64,000 nt of DNA from Ornatilinea apprima (lineage in GTDB: Bacteria; Chloroflexota; Anaerolineae; Anaerolineales; Anaerolineaceae). Below, piece after piece: positions 42,433 through 50,832 of the stretch. The number at the start of each line of letters is the position of its first letter. Position 1 is the stretch's first letter. The translations under genes and the position numbers were made by a program. A model generated the notes under the pieces. It saw only the letters and a program-made list of their open reading frames with translations, was not told where the DNA came from and did not search any database. The DNA lies in NCBI RefSeq assembly GCF_001306115.1, contig NZ_LGCL01000015.1, positions 248,001 to 312,000 of the forward strand, written 5' to 3'.

Positions 42433-43932
42433 TTACTCGATCCAGTCGAAGGTGCGGGTAACGGCTTTCTTCCAGCCTTTGTAAATCGCTTCGCGGGTAT
42501 CCGCGTTCATTTGCGGTTTCCACTCGCGATCCTTGCCCCAGTTGGCGCGCAGATCTTCCACCTGTGCCCAGAAGCCAACGGCCAGGCCAGCCGCGTAAGC
42601 GGCGCCCAGAGCAGTCGTCTCGGCAACGGTCGGGCGGATCACCGGCACACCCAGGATGTCGGCCTGGAATTGCATCAGCAATTCGTTGAAGACCATACCA
42701 CCATCCACTTTCAGGGCGGTCAGTTCCACACCAGAGTCCTTGTTCATCGCGTCCAAAACTTCGCGAGTCTGGTAGGCGGTCGCCTCGAGGGCGGCGCGGG
42801 CAATGTGGCCGCGGGTAACATAGCGGGTCATGCCCACAATCACGCCGCGAGCATCGCTCTTCCAATACGGAGCGAACAGACCCGAGAACGCCGGCACAAA
42901 GTAAATGCCGCCAGCATCGTCAACAGTCTTGGCCAGGGCTTCAATATCAGACGATTTTTCAATCATCTTCAAGTTGTCGCGCAGCCACTGTACCAACGCG
43001 CCGGTGATGGCGATGGAGCCTTCCAGAGCGTACACAGCGGGCTGATCGCCAATCTTGTAACCGAGGGTGGTCAGCAGACCATTCTTCGACTGCACAGCGC
43101 GGGTGCCGGTGTTGAGCAGCATGAAGCAGCCGGTACCGTAGGTGTTCTTCGCCTCGCCAACGCTGTAGCAGGTCTGCCCAAACAGAGCGGCTTGCTGGTC
43201 ACCCAGGTCACCGGCCACAGGCACGCCCGCCACGCCGGTGTTGGCCGCATGGCCGTACACAGCCGAAGAGGGCATAATCTTGGGCAGCATCGCGCGCGGC
43301 ACACCCATGATCTTGAGGATTTCTTCGTCCCATTCCAGGGTTTCCAGGTTCATCAGCATGGTGCGCGAAGCGTTGGAAACGTCCGTCACATGCACGCCAC
43401 CCTTCGGGCCGCCGGTCAGGTTCCAAATTACCCAGGTATCCATATTGCCGAAGAGCACTTCGCCCTTCTCAGCTTTTTCGCGGACACCCGGCACATTCGC
43501 CAGAATCCAGGCGATTTTCGGGCCAGAGAAATAGGTGGCCAGAGGCAGACCTACTTTGGTTCGGAAGCGATCCTGACCGCCATCTTTGGCCAGTTCGTTG
43601 CAAATGGTATCGGTTCGGGTATCCTGCCACACAATCGCGTTGTAAACCGGCTTGCCGGTCGCTTTTTCCCACACAACGGTGGTCTCGCGCTGGTTGGTAA
43701 TACCAATCGCGGCGATGTCCTTCGGATCGATGCTGGCTTTCTTGAGGGCGCCTTCAATCACTTCCTGCGTGCGCTCCCAAACTTCCATCGGGTTGTGCTC
43801 AACCCAACCTGGCTTGGGGTAAATCTGCTCGTGTTCTTTCTGATCAACCGCGACCACTTTACCGCTGTGATCGAAGATCATAAACCGGGTGCTGGTCGTT
43901 CCTTGATCTACAGCTGCTGCATATTTCGCCAT
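42433..43932 (-). CDS. glpK: Glycerol kinase
   Basis: A 499-residue FGGY-family kinase that makes sn-glycerol 3-phosphate. It opens [19 protein letters not shown], the ATP phosphate loop of glycerol kinases. The family signatures are [15 protein letters not shown] near residue 78 and [17 protein letters not shown] near residue 305. The C-terminal [20 protein letters not shown] is also typical. Length is normal. It follows dhaL by about 50 bases, and AGGAGAT precedes the ATG. Confidence 0.98.
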   Translation of the reverse strand: MAKYAAAVDQGTTSTRFMIFDHSGKVVAVDQKEHEQIYPKPGWVEHNPMEVWERTQEVIEGALKKASIDPKDIAAIGITNQRETTVVWEKATGKPVYNAIVWQDTRTDTICNELAKDGGQDRFRTKVGLPLATYFSGPKIAWILANVPGVREKAEKGEVLFGNMDTWVIWNLTGGPKGGVHVTDVSNASRTMLMNLETLEWDEEILKIMGVPRAMLPKIMPSSAVYGHAANTGVAGVPVAGDLGDQQAALFGQTCYSVGEAKNTYGTGCFMLLNTGTRAVQSKNGLLTTLGYKIGDQPAVYALEGSIAITGALVQWLRDNLKMIEKSSDIEALAKTVDDAGGIYFVPAFSGLFAPYWKSDARGVIVGMTRYVTRGHIARAALEATAYQTREVLDAMNKDSGVELTALKVDGGMVFNELLMQFQADILGVPVIRPTVAETTALGAAYAAGLAVGFWAQVEDLRANWGKDREWKPQMNADTREAIYKGWKKAVTRTFDWIE

Positions 43933-43981
43933 TTGTGCATCTCCTTATTCTGAATTTGTGGTAGATTGAACCAATTGTCAA

Positions 43982-44623
43982 CTACTTGGAGGAATTACTC
44001 CAGGTTTTCATCGCGGTTTCCAGCAACAGGAATGAAGACGTTGCGCCAGGGTCTTGATGACCCGCGCTGCGCTCACCCAAATAACTGGCCCGCCCCTTCC
44101 TGGCTACAAGCGGGATGGTGGCTTTCATACCCTCTTCTGCCGCAGTGGTGGACCGCTTCAGGCCTTCCGATAGGGAGACTTTTTCAGCAACCGACTGCTT
44201 CAGTGCGTCCACAGCCGGAGACAAAGCGTCGATCATGGTTTTATCGCCAAGCGAAGCCTTGCCGCGATTGACAATTCCTGCCGTCGCTGCTTCAAGCGCA
44301 TCAGCCCAATCTTCCAGTTCAATTTCCATTTTCCCGGCCAGTTTGCTGCCGGCCTGAATAAAGAACGTTGCGTACAGCGGGCCGCCAGCGCCGCCCACCG
44401 TCGAGAGCAGTGTCATCCCGGTTTGTTTGAAAATTGTGCCGATATCCGCGTCTTCCATCCCAGGCATTTTCGCCAACACAGCCTGGAAACCACGGTGCAT
44501 GTTCGCGCCATGGTCAGCATCGCCAATAGCCGAATCGAGTTCGGTCAAATAATCTTTATTGTCGGCGATAACTTGAATAAAAGCCTTCAGCCAAGCCAAT
44601 ACTTGATCACGGGTAATAGCCAT
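43982..44623 (-). CDS. dhaL: Dihydroxyacetone kinase subunit L (ADP-binding)
   Basis: A 213-residue DhaL, the nucleotide-binding half of the PEP-dependent dihydroxyacetone kinase. DhaL keeps a bound ADP that is rephosphorylated by DhaM. The Mg/ADP loop LDSAIGDADHGANMHRGF near residue 30 and TVGGAGGPLYATFF near residue 76 are diagnostic. The two-subunit arrangement with dhaM means the PTS-dependent form, not the ATP-dependent fused kinase. It lies 60 bases after dhaK, with a long hairpin between. Confidence 0.96.
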   Translation of the reverse strand: MAITRDQVLAWLKAFIQVIADNKDYLTELDSAIGDADHGANMHRGFQAVLAKMPGMEDADIGTIFKQTGMTLLSTVGGAGGPLYATFFIQAGSKLAGKMEIELEDWADALEAATAGIVNRGKASLGDKTMIDALSPAVDALKQSVAEKVSLSEGLKRSTTAAEEGMKATIPLVARKGRASYLGERSAGHQDPGATSSFLLLETAMKTWSNSSK

Positions 44624-44638
44624 ACCATACTCCTCATG

Positions 44639-44679
44639 GTTGAGGGACTGATGGTGTTGACCACCAGCCCCTCAAACCG
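44639..44679 (-). other. Long imperfect hairpin between dhaK and dhaL
   Basis: Arms GGTTTGAGGGGCTGGTGGT and ACCATCAGTCCCTCAACC pair with a few mismatches over about 18 bases around a four-base loop. No T run follows. It probably affects mRNA processing or stability and so the DhaK to DhaL ratio. Confidence 0.6.
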
Positions 44680-44686
44680 GTTTAAT

Positions 44687-45688
44687 TTAGATTCCCCAGC
44701 GCAGGCCAGGTGTAAGGACTGGAGCATCCCACAGTTTCAGCATTTCCTCGTCAACCTTGAGCAAGGTGATCGAGGTTCCTGCCATTTCCAGACTGGTGAT
44801 GTAGGGTCCAATCAGGTTGCGAACAACCTTAATGCCGTTCTTCTCGCAGATTTCATGGGCTTTGCGGAAGACAAGATATTGCTCAATCAAAGGCGTACCG
44901 CCCAACCCGTTGACAAACAGGATCACTTCGTCGCCGGCTTTGTAGGGGATATCCTTGAGGATCGGCTCCATCAGCATTTCAACGATCTCATCAACCGGCT
45001 GCAGTTTCATGCGCTTGCGGCCAGGTTCGCCGTGAATGCCAATCCCAATTTCCATCTCGTCTTCTGGCAGATCGAAGGTGGGTTTTCCGGCATGCGGAAC
45101 GGTGCAGGAAGTCAACGCCATGCCCATTGTGCGGCCCAGACTGTTGATTTTGCGACCCAACTCAGCCACTTCCTTGAGAGAGTAGCCGGCTTCCGCCGCT
45201 GCGCCCACGATCTTCTCCAATACCACGGTCAGGCCCACACCACGACGGCCAGCCGTCCACAGGCTGTCTTGCACAGCCACATCATCATCCACCAGCACCG
45301 ATTCCACTTCGATTCCTTCTGCGCGAGCCAGATCGGCCGCCATTTCGAAGTTCATTACATCACCGGTGTAGTTCTTGACAATGTGCAGAACGCCTTTGCC
45401 GCCATCTACAGCCTTGGTGGCTTCCAACATTTGGTCAGGAGTCGGGCTGGTGAAAACTGCCCCTGGGCAGGCTGCGTCCAGCATGCCTTTTCCGACGAAA
45501 CCACCGTGCATGGGCTCATGTCCGCTGCCGCCGCCCGAGATGATACCCACTTTGCCTTTCACCGGCGCGTCAGCGCGCACGATGTAGTTGGGATCAAAGT
45601 GAACTTTCACCAGGTCGGGGTGTGCCAGAGCAATACCCTGCAACTCTTCAACTACAACATCTTCTGGTTTGTTGATCAACTTCTTCAT
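44687..45688 (-). CDS. dhaK: Dihydroxyacetone kinase subunit K (substrate-binding)
   Basis: A 333-residue DhaK that binds dihydroxyacetone covalently through a His and transfers the phosphate from DhaL. The opening [20 protein letters not shown] near residue 47 and [15 protein letters not shown] near residue 100 are the diagnostic motifs, and the substrate His is in GIGIHGEPG near residue 214. Length is normal. It follows glpF by about 60 bases. Confidence 0.97.
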   Translation of the reverse strand: MKKLINKPEDVVVEELQGIALAHPDLVKVHFDPNYIVRADAPVKGKVGIISGGGSGHEPMHGGFVGKGMLDAACPGAVFTSPTPDQMLEATKAVDGGKGVLHIVKNYTGDVMNFEMAADLARAEGIEVESVLVDDDVAVQDSLWTAGRRGVGLTVVLEKIVGAAAEAGYSLKEVAELGRKINSLGRTMGMALTSCTVPHAGKPTFDLPEDEMEIGIGIHGEPGRKRMKLQPVDEIVEMLMEPILKDIPYKAGDEVILFVNGLGGTPLIEQYLVFRKAHEICEKNGIKVVRNLIGPYITSLEMAGTSITLLKVDEEMLKLWDAPVLTPGLRWGI

Positions 45689-45751
45689 ACTGGATTTACC
45701 TTCCCTAATTTCTTCCTGCTGACAATCAAATCACCAGGCTTAACAAACAGG

Positions 45752-46546
45752 TTATTTCTGAGGCAGGTTAGCGGTGACGAACAGATCGTAGGTCGCGGCG
45801 CCCAAAATACCACCCACAACGGGCATCAGAACGGGGGCGATCAGCCAGTAGAAACCGGCGTCAAAGAGGCCTTTGGTTCCAACCAACGCACCGAAGATGC
45901 GGGGGCCGAGGTCACGAGCGGGGTTGATCGAATAGCCGCTGGGGCCACCGAGAGACAGACCAACTGCCAGAACCGTGAAGCCGACAATGAACACACCCAG
46001 GTTATTGCCCAGGCCCATGTTCTTGGAGTCGCCGCTGGCCAGGATACCCCACAGCAGCACTGCGGTGCCAACGATTTCAGCGATAGAGGCGGTAACCAGA
46101 GAGTAACCACCCGTCGAACCCGAGCTGGCCGCACCCCAGAAAGTGGTGCCGAACACAGAACCGGGGCCGGTGCTCCACACATTCGGCATACCAGCGGCTA
46201 CGAGGCCGTCGCGGTACACAAGGAAGACACCCAGAGCGCCCAAGAAAGCACCCACGAACTGGGCCAGGATGAACGGAACTACTTTGCCCCACGGGAAGCC
46301 GCGTTTGACAGCCAACGCAATGGTGACAGCCGGATTCAGGTGCGCGCCAGAAACGCCGCCCGAAATGTAGACCGCGATGATGACCGCGAACGCCCATCCG
46401 ATGGTGATGGTGTTCCAGTTATAGGCAGTTCCAGCCAGGCGGGGCGCAAGGCCCACATTGGCTACCACGCCATCGCCCAACAGCAAGAGGACGAAGGTAC
46501 CGAATACTTCACCAACTAACTCGCTCATCAATCCTTTTTCTTTCAT
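45752..46546 (-). CDS. glpF: Glycerol uptake facilitator (aquaglyceroporin)
   Basis: A 264-residue MIP-family channel with six helices. The two NPA boxes are SGAHLNPAVTIA near residue 67 and GYSINPARDLGPR near residue 203; the Asp after NPAR marks the glycerol-conducting group rather than strict water channels. AAGGAGATGAG precedes the ATG. It is the first gene of glpF-dhaK-dhaL-glpK-dhaM, preceded by a long leader with a consensus promoter. Confidence 0.96.
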   Translation of the reverse strand: MKEKGLMSELVGEVFGTFVLLLLGDGVVANVGLAPRLAGTAYNWNTITIGWAFAVIIAVYISGGVSGAHLNPAVTIALAVKRGFPWGKVVPFILAQFVGAFLGALGVFLVYRDGLVAAGMPNVWSTGPGSVFGTTFWGAASSGSTGGYSLVTASIAEIVGTAVLLWGILASGDSKNMGLGNNLGVFIVGFTVLAVGLSLGGPSGYSINPARDLGPRIFGALVGTKGLFDAGFYWLIAPVLMPVVGGILGAATYDLFVTANLPQK

Positions 46547-46671
46547 TGTGGCTCATCTCCTTAAGGTTTTTTATGGAAAACAAAACAAATGATGTGATCG
46601 AAAGGGTCTATTCAATTGAACAAAACACTTTTCTTTATTCCCTCTTTGCACCTCCTCCCAATTTTTTTCCG

Positions 46672-46905
46672 TCAGAGTGAGGTCGCTCCTCCTCGCTCAC
46701 CCACATTCGATGGAAATAATTGCTTTTTTAATCTCACATCTCTGAAGAGATGGTCGCACCTTGGTAGGGGCCGCCCGATGAGATGTGTTAAGAGAACACA
46801 AATACACACCCCAGCCATTCCAATAATAGAGGGCAGCAGAAGAAAATTCGATTGTGCACTACTCTTTACTTTTTTTGCAATAAATATTGAGCGCCACACC
46901 AACAA
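46672..46905 (-). CDS. Possible leader-encoded small membrane protein (TTG start)
   Basis: A 77-residue open frame inside the glpF leader. A strong GGGGAGG ribosome site lies nine bases before its TTG start, and it contains one hydrophobic stretch LLLPSIIGMAGVCICVLLTHLIG. The rest is basic. It could be a leader peptide or chance. No homologue comes to mind. It would be translated from the same transcript as glpF. Confidence 0.3.
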   Translation of the reverse strand: MLVWRSIFIAKKVKSSAQSNFLLLPSIIGMAGVCICVLLTHLIGRPLPRCDHLFRDVRLKKQLFPSNVGERGGATSL

Positions 46906-47001
46906 TAAAGTTATCCTCCCCGCTTTGCGCCCAATCTCCAGGCGAATACCACATTCGGCTTCACCGTATTGTTAAAATTTGATTAATAAACACTTATCAT
47001 C

Positions 47002-47030
47002 ATTATAGGCATATCTTTTGCGCTTGTCAA
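47002..47030 (-). promoter_or_regulatory. Perfect-consensus sigma-70 promoter for glpF operon
   Basis: On the minus strand TTGACA (47025-47030), 17 bases, TATAAT (47002-47007), identical to the consensus in both boxes and in spacing. The predicted start is near 46995. A sigma-70 promoter fits with the DhaR-like regulator lacking the sigma-54 contact motif. Confidence 0.88.
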
Positions 47031-47045
47031 ACCACTTGAGTTTTT

Positions 47046-47062
47046 TGTTCAATAGTGAAACA
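47046..47062 (-). promoter_or_regulatory. Operator-like 17-bp palindrome, promoter-proximal copy
   Basis: On the minus strand TGTTTCA-CTA-TTGAACA, an imperfect palindrome centred near -59 of the predicted transcript start. It is one of two similar sites 32 bp apart (about three helix turns). Probable binding site of the DhaR-like regulator (inference). Confidence 0.6.
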
Positions 47063-47077
47063 CTACCATTTACAAAC

Positions 47078-47094
47078 CGTTTCATTTTGAAACA
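47078..47094 (-). promoter_or_regulatory. Operator-like 17-bp palindrome, distal copy
   Basis: On the minus strand TGTTTCA-AAA-TGAAACG, a near-perfect palindrome centred near -91, ending seven bases before the dhaR stop codon. It shares TGTTTCA and the right half pattern with the proximal site. Confidence 0.6.
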
Positions 47095-47100
47095 GTCATA

Positions 47101-49071
47101 TCAGGCTCGACGCAGATCACGCGGCGATAGCCGGAAAACCTTCAACTTTCGCCACAAAGTGGTGCGGCTGATCCCCAATATTTGTGCCATTTGCGATTGA
47201 TTCCCTTTGCACATCCGCGCCGTCCGCAAAATCAGCTCCAGTTCCATCTCCTCCAGCGGCTGAACCTGGCTCTCAGACATCGGAGCGCCCACCAGCTCTT
47301 CGCTTGGGTAAAACATAAACTCCGGCAGATGCATGGGGCCGATATAGCCGCCTTCACCAGCAAACGCCGCCGCGCGCTCCAGCACAATTTCCAGTTCCTG
47401 AATGTTACCCGGCCAGTTATACCGCTGCAGCACATCCATCATTCCCGGCGCCAGTTCTAGCGAATGATTCAATTGTTTTTCCAGGCGCGTTAAAATCCGT
47501 TCCACCAGCAGCGGAATGTCTTCGGGCTGCTCACGCAAAGGCGGCAGTTTGATCTCAAACACGCTGATGCGGTAGTACAGGTCCGAGCGGAAGATGCCCC
47601 TCGCCACCAGTTTTTCCATATTCGCGGAAGTAGAAGCGATGATCCGCGTATCGACCGGAAAAGGACGCGAGCCGCCCAGCCGCTGGACAATATTCAATTC
47701 GAGTACATTCAACAGCGCGGCCTGCGCCTCCAACGGCAGCAGGTCCAGGTCTTGAATAAACAGCGATCCACCGCGCGCTAATTCAAATTTACTGGGCTGC
47801 CCGGCGCGGTGGATGGTACGCTCGCCTTCTTCCTCATATCCGAACAGCTCCACTGCCAGCATTTCGTTGGAGTAGGCGGAACAGGGGAAAGTAACAAAGG
47901 GGTTTTCTTTGCGCCGGCCTTCGTTGTGTATGGCACCCGCCAGAATGGTTTTACCCGTGCCTCCCTCGCCGCGAATCAGCACCGCCCCATCCGCGTCAGC
48001 GCAAATACGCACCTGCCGGCGGATCTCTTGCATGCGCGGTGATTCACCAATGAAACTATCCAATGTGGCTGAGCTGTAAGCCCCATACTGGCTGATCACC
48101 AGTTTGCGCACGGCTTTTTCTGCCCGCAAAATCAGAATCACAAACTGCACCTGGTCGTTGTGAACAATAAAACGCAAACTTAAGATTGAATCGATTTGCT
48201 GGTTCTCTACCGCAAACGCCGCTTCAACATCCGTTACCGGTTGGCGCTGCGCAATCGCCTCTTGAATGAACGACGGAAACTTGATGAACTCGGTGTAGGA
48301 ACGGCCCAGGGCGTGCTGCGCGGAGATGTGAATCAGTTCCTGGGCGGAATCATTGATATGGATCAAGATGCCTTCATCATTCCACACCAAAATGCTCTCC
48401 GAAATGGCGCTTAAAATCTTGTTCAACTGAGCCAGCTGCCCTTTTTGTTCGGCTAGCAGCAAATCGGATTGCCGTTGGCTTTCAATCACCTTGGCGCCCA
48501 TGTTAACCAGAGCGAGGCCATTCAGGTTGGGAATATGATGATAATGTATGAGACAAATTGTGCCCAGCGGCATCCCCCCCAGATCAAAAATGGGCGCGGC
48601 GTATTCATCCAGTGTGTGAAACTGCTTGAGAAAATGCTCGTACCCGCGAACAGCGCTGGGAAACCGCTCCAGAATGGCCATGGAAACCGAGTTGGTGCCA
48701 ATGGTCTCCTCCGAAAACTGCCCGCCGGGCGTCATACCCAGCGCGGCCAGCTCGCGAATCACATCGCTGTGCCCCACCACTTCCAGCACATACCCGGCAT
48801 TATTGGTCAGGAAAATGGCGCTCTGGGTATGCTCCAGAAACTGAAAAATCTCCTCCATCACCGGGCGCGCCAGCGAGATGAGGTTGAAGTTGGCCAATTG
48901 GGTGGAAAGCAAATGATATGCGCTCAACTGCTGCAAGCGCACGTGTTGAAACGGTTCAAGGCGCAGGCGTGATCGCTGCCAGGAAGTGGCGATATTTCGG
49001 GGAACGCCATCCAAAACGCGCTGGGAATGCACAAACGCTTCCCAGGCCGCGCGCTGATCGACAGGACTCAA
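47101..49071 (-). CDS. dhaR: DhaR/AcoR-type enhancer-binding regulator without GAFTGA
   Basis: A 656-residue regulator with an N-terminal GAF-like sensor (about 1-190), a PAS-like domain (about 200-310), an AAA+ domain with Walker A GEGGTGKTILAGA near residue 376, and a C-terminal Fis-type helix-turn-helix (QSQMAQILGISRTTLWRKLK). The GAFTGA loop that contacts sigma-54 is missing: ELFGYEEEGERTIHRAG stands in its place. E. coli DhaR likewise acts at sigma-70 promoters. The TTG start at 49071 is chosen because AGGAGG lies five bases before it and the frame further upstream runs through a hairpin. It sits between the glpAB-like genes and glpF. Confidence 0.87.
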   Translation of the reverse strand: MSPVDQRAAWEAFVHSQRVLDGVPRNIATSWQRSRLRLEPFQHVRLQQLSAYHLLSTQLANFNLISLARPVMEEIFQFLEHTQSAIFLTNNAGYVLEVVGHSDVIRELAALGMTPGGQFSEETIGTNSVSMAILERFPSAVRGYEHFLKQFHTLDEYAAPIFDLGGMPLGTICLIHYHHIPNLNGLALVNMGAKVIESQRQSDLLLAEQKGQLAQLNKILSAISESILVWNDEGILIHINDSAQELIHISAQHALGRSYTEFIKFPSFIQEAIAQRQPVTDVEAAFAVENQQIDSILSLRFIVHNDQVQFVILILRAEKAVRKLVISQYGAYSSATLDSFIGESPRMQEIRRQVRICADADGAVLIRGEGGTGKTILAGAIHNEGRRKENPFVTFPCSAYSNEMLAVELFGYEEEGERTIHRAGQPSKFELARGGSLFIQDLDLLPLEAQAALLNVLELNIVQRLGGSRPFPVDTRIIASTSANMEKLVARGIFRSDLYYRISVFEIKLPPLREQPEDIPLLVERILTRLEKQLNHSLELAPGMMDVLQRYNWPGNIQELEIVLERAAAFAGEGGYIGPMHLPEFMFYPSEELVGAPMSESQVQPLEEMELELILRTARMCKGNQSQMAQILGISRTTLWRKLKVFRLSPRDLRRA

Positions 49072-49106
49072 ACATACCTCCTGTGCGTTGGAGACAAAGA
49101 GGGCAA

Positions 49107-49130
49107 GCGTGGAGATTCTCATCTCCACGC
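49107..49130 (-). terminator. Hairpin between DUF1667 gene and dhaR
   Basis: A perfect ten-bp stem GCGTGGAGAT/ATCTCCACGC with a four-base loop, followed by only a weak T-rich stretch (TTGCCCTCTTTG) on the minus strand. It may end the glpAB-DUF1667 transcript partially. Confidence 0.6.
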
Positions 49131-49158
49131 CCGCCTGGCTTGAACAGATAGAGCTTAA

Positions 49159-49536
49159 TTATTTTACTTTAGGTAGAGAGCGGCTCGCAACTACCGGAAT
49201 ACCGGTTCCCAGAGCATTTTCTAACACAACCTGGCCCATTTCTACGGGCGCTTGCACTTCAACCTTTCGCAGCTCAGCCAGCAGTTCGTGGATTTGCCGC
49301 TTGGGAATGGCGCTCTGGGTATAGACCGGCACCAGCGGATGCACAGCGCCTTTGACCTTAACGGTTGAGGCAACCATGCGGCGCGGGTCATGAATTTCCC
49401 TTTCAGCGTATTCATAACCCTGCTTGCAAGAAGCGCCTTCCACCTTCACGATGGTTTCACCACTCATCGATACATCCAAAGAACAGCCTTTGGGACAGGC
49501 TATGCAAATCAATTTTTTAACAGTTTCTTCTGGCAT
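49159..49536 (-). CDS. DUF1667-family protein of the glycerol-3-phosphate dehydrogenase cluster
   Basis: A 125-residue protein of the DUF1667 family. It has CIACPKGCSLDV near residue 11 and GASCKQGYEYAEREI near residue 34, a probable metal or Fe-S binding cysteine set, and a C-terminal HPLVPVYTQSAIPKRQI segment. Such genes are usually found right after the two FAD subunits of an anaerobic glycerol-3-phosphate dehydrogenase and are thought to be its third part. GGAGAT precedes the ATG. Confidence 0.9.
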   Translation of the reverse strand: MPEETVKKLICIACPKGCSLDVSMSGETIVKVEGASCKQGYEYAEREIHDPRRMVASTVKVKGAVHPLVPVYTQSAIPKRQIHELLAELRKVEVQAPVEMGQVVLENALGTGIPVVASRSLPKVK

Positions 49537-49553
49537 TTTTATCTCCTTCCCGG

Positions 49554-50831
49554 CTATCGGGTAACAACCTGAACCGTAAGGCGGTCGGTATTGCGAATGG
49601 CGTCAAAATCTTTGGGTTTTAACGTAACCGTTACCATTTCACCAGGGCGCACATAGCGCTCACCGCGCCGGGTGATCAGATTTTCGCCATCATGCACTTC
49701 CACCCACACCGGTTCTTCCATGGGCTGGCGCACGCGCATTTGCAGTTTAATGGGCTCATCCTGCAAACTTTCCTTTTCAATGCGGTGCGGCACCACATAG
49801 CGGATGTTGTTCCCCGCCAGCAAACCGATCGACTGCGCGGCCTTCTTCTTCTGAGACACCGCGAACTTGCCGGCGCCGTCTCCAGCCGCAAAACCGGCTT
49901 CGGTTACCCAGTCGACCAGGTCGTACACATGCACCACATTCCCCGCCGCGAAAATACCCGGAACATTGGTCTGGAAGGTTTCGTCTACATACGGCCCGCC
50001 GGTTACCGGGTCAATCTGCACACCTGCCATGCGCGACAGCTCATTTTCTGGAATCAGGCCCACCGAGAGCAGCAAGGTGTCGCAGGGAATAATTTCTTCC
50101 GACCCTGGCACCATATTCCACTTGTCATCTACGCGCACCGCTTCAATCGCTTCGACCCGATCATTGCCGATGATGCGTTTAATCGTGTGCTGAAGCTGCA
50201 GGGGAATATCATAGTCTTGTAGACACTGCACAAAGTTTCGCGTCAGGCCGGTGAGGAAGGGCATAATTTCCAGCACCCGCTCTACTTTCGCGCCTTCAAA
50301 GGTCAGGCGGCGCGCCATGATCATGCCAATGTCGCCCGAACCCAGGATGACATACTTCTTGCCGGGCATAAAACCTTCCACGTTGGTAAAGCGCTGCGCC
50401 GTGCCAGCCGTGTACACACCTGCCGGGCGCGTCCCTGGCAGGCGAATCTGCGAGCGGGTGCGCTCGCGGCAGCCCATTGCCAGCACAATCGCGCGCGCTT
50501 GAATCACCTTAAAACCGTAGGTTTTACTGGAAACATAGATCTTGCGGTGCGGGGTTACATCCAGCACCATCGTATCCAGCATGGTTTCCACACCCAGCGA
50601 CAGGGCTTCGTTGATAAAGCGCTGCGCGTATCCGGGGCCGGGCAGGTCCTCCTTGAAGATTTCCACGCCAAAACCATTGTGAATACACTGCAGCAAAATA
50701 CCACCTAATTCCACATCGCGCTCAATGATCAGCACATCGTCCGCGCCGGCTTTCTTGGCCGAAATCGCGGCAGCCAACCCGCCCGGACCACTACCAATCA
50801 CTACTACATCATACAGGTCTTTGATTGCCAT
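49554..50831 (-). CDS. FAD/NAD(P)-dependent oxidoreductase, GlpB-equivalent subunit
   Basis: A 425-residue flavoprotein of the pyridine nucleotide-disulfide oxidoreductase type. FAD site: VVIGSGPGGLAAAISAKKAG near residue 9; NAD(P)-type loop: YVILGSGDIGMIMARRL near residue 166; late FAD segment: VPGIFAAGNVVHVYDLVD near residue 290. The CxxC redox pair of disulfide reductases is absent. Directly after the GlpA-like gene (one-base gap), it probably serves as the electron-transfer partner for anaerobic glycerol 3-phosphate oxidation. Confidence 0.88.
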   Translation of the reverse strand: MAIKDLYDVVVIGSGPGGLAAAISAKKAGADDVLIIERDVELGGILLQCIHNGFGVEIFKEDLPGPGYAQRFINEALSLGVETMLDTMVLDVTPHRKIYVSSKTYGFKVIQARAIVLAMGCRERTRSQIRLPGTRPAGVYTAGTAQRFTNVEGFMPGKKYVILGSGDIGMIMARRLTFEGAKVERVLEIMPFLTGLTRNFVQCLQDYDIPLQLQHTIKRIIGNDRVEAIEAVRVDDKWNMVPGSEEIIPCDTLLLSVGLIPENELSRMAGVQIDPVTGGPYVDETFQTNVPGIFAAGNVVHVYDLVDWVTEAGFAAGDGAGKFAVSQKKKAAQSIGLLAGNNIRYVVPHRIEKESLQDEPIKLQMRVRQPMEEPVWVEVHDGENLITRRGERYVRPGEMVTVTLKPKDFDAIRNTDRLTVQVVTR

Positions 50832-50832
50832 C

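Larger units (their letters stand above)
46547..47100 (-). promoter_or_regulatory. glpF-dha operon control region with 450-base leader
   Basis: This 554-base AT-rich gap between dhaR and glpF holds a consensus promoter (47002-47030), two operators upstream of it, and a leader of about 450 bases. The leader contains a perfect seven-bp hairpin CATCTCT/AGAGATG (46738-46753), a GAAT/ATTC hairpin near 46941-46956 and a small open frame. The long untranslated leader suggests RNA-level control, but no known riboswitch was recognised. Confidence 0.6.

Noticed and set aside
44423-46519. 698-codon plus-strand open frame across dhaL, dhaK and glpF
   Set aside because: It spans three well-supported minus-strand genes and has no domain; its length comes from base composition.
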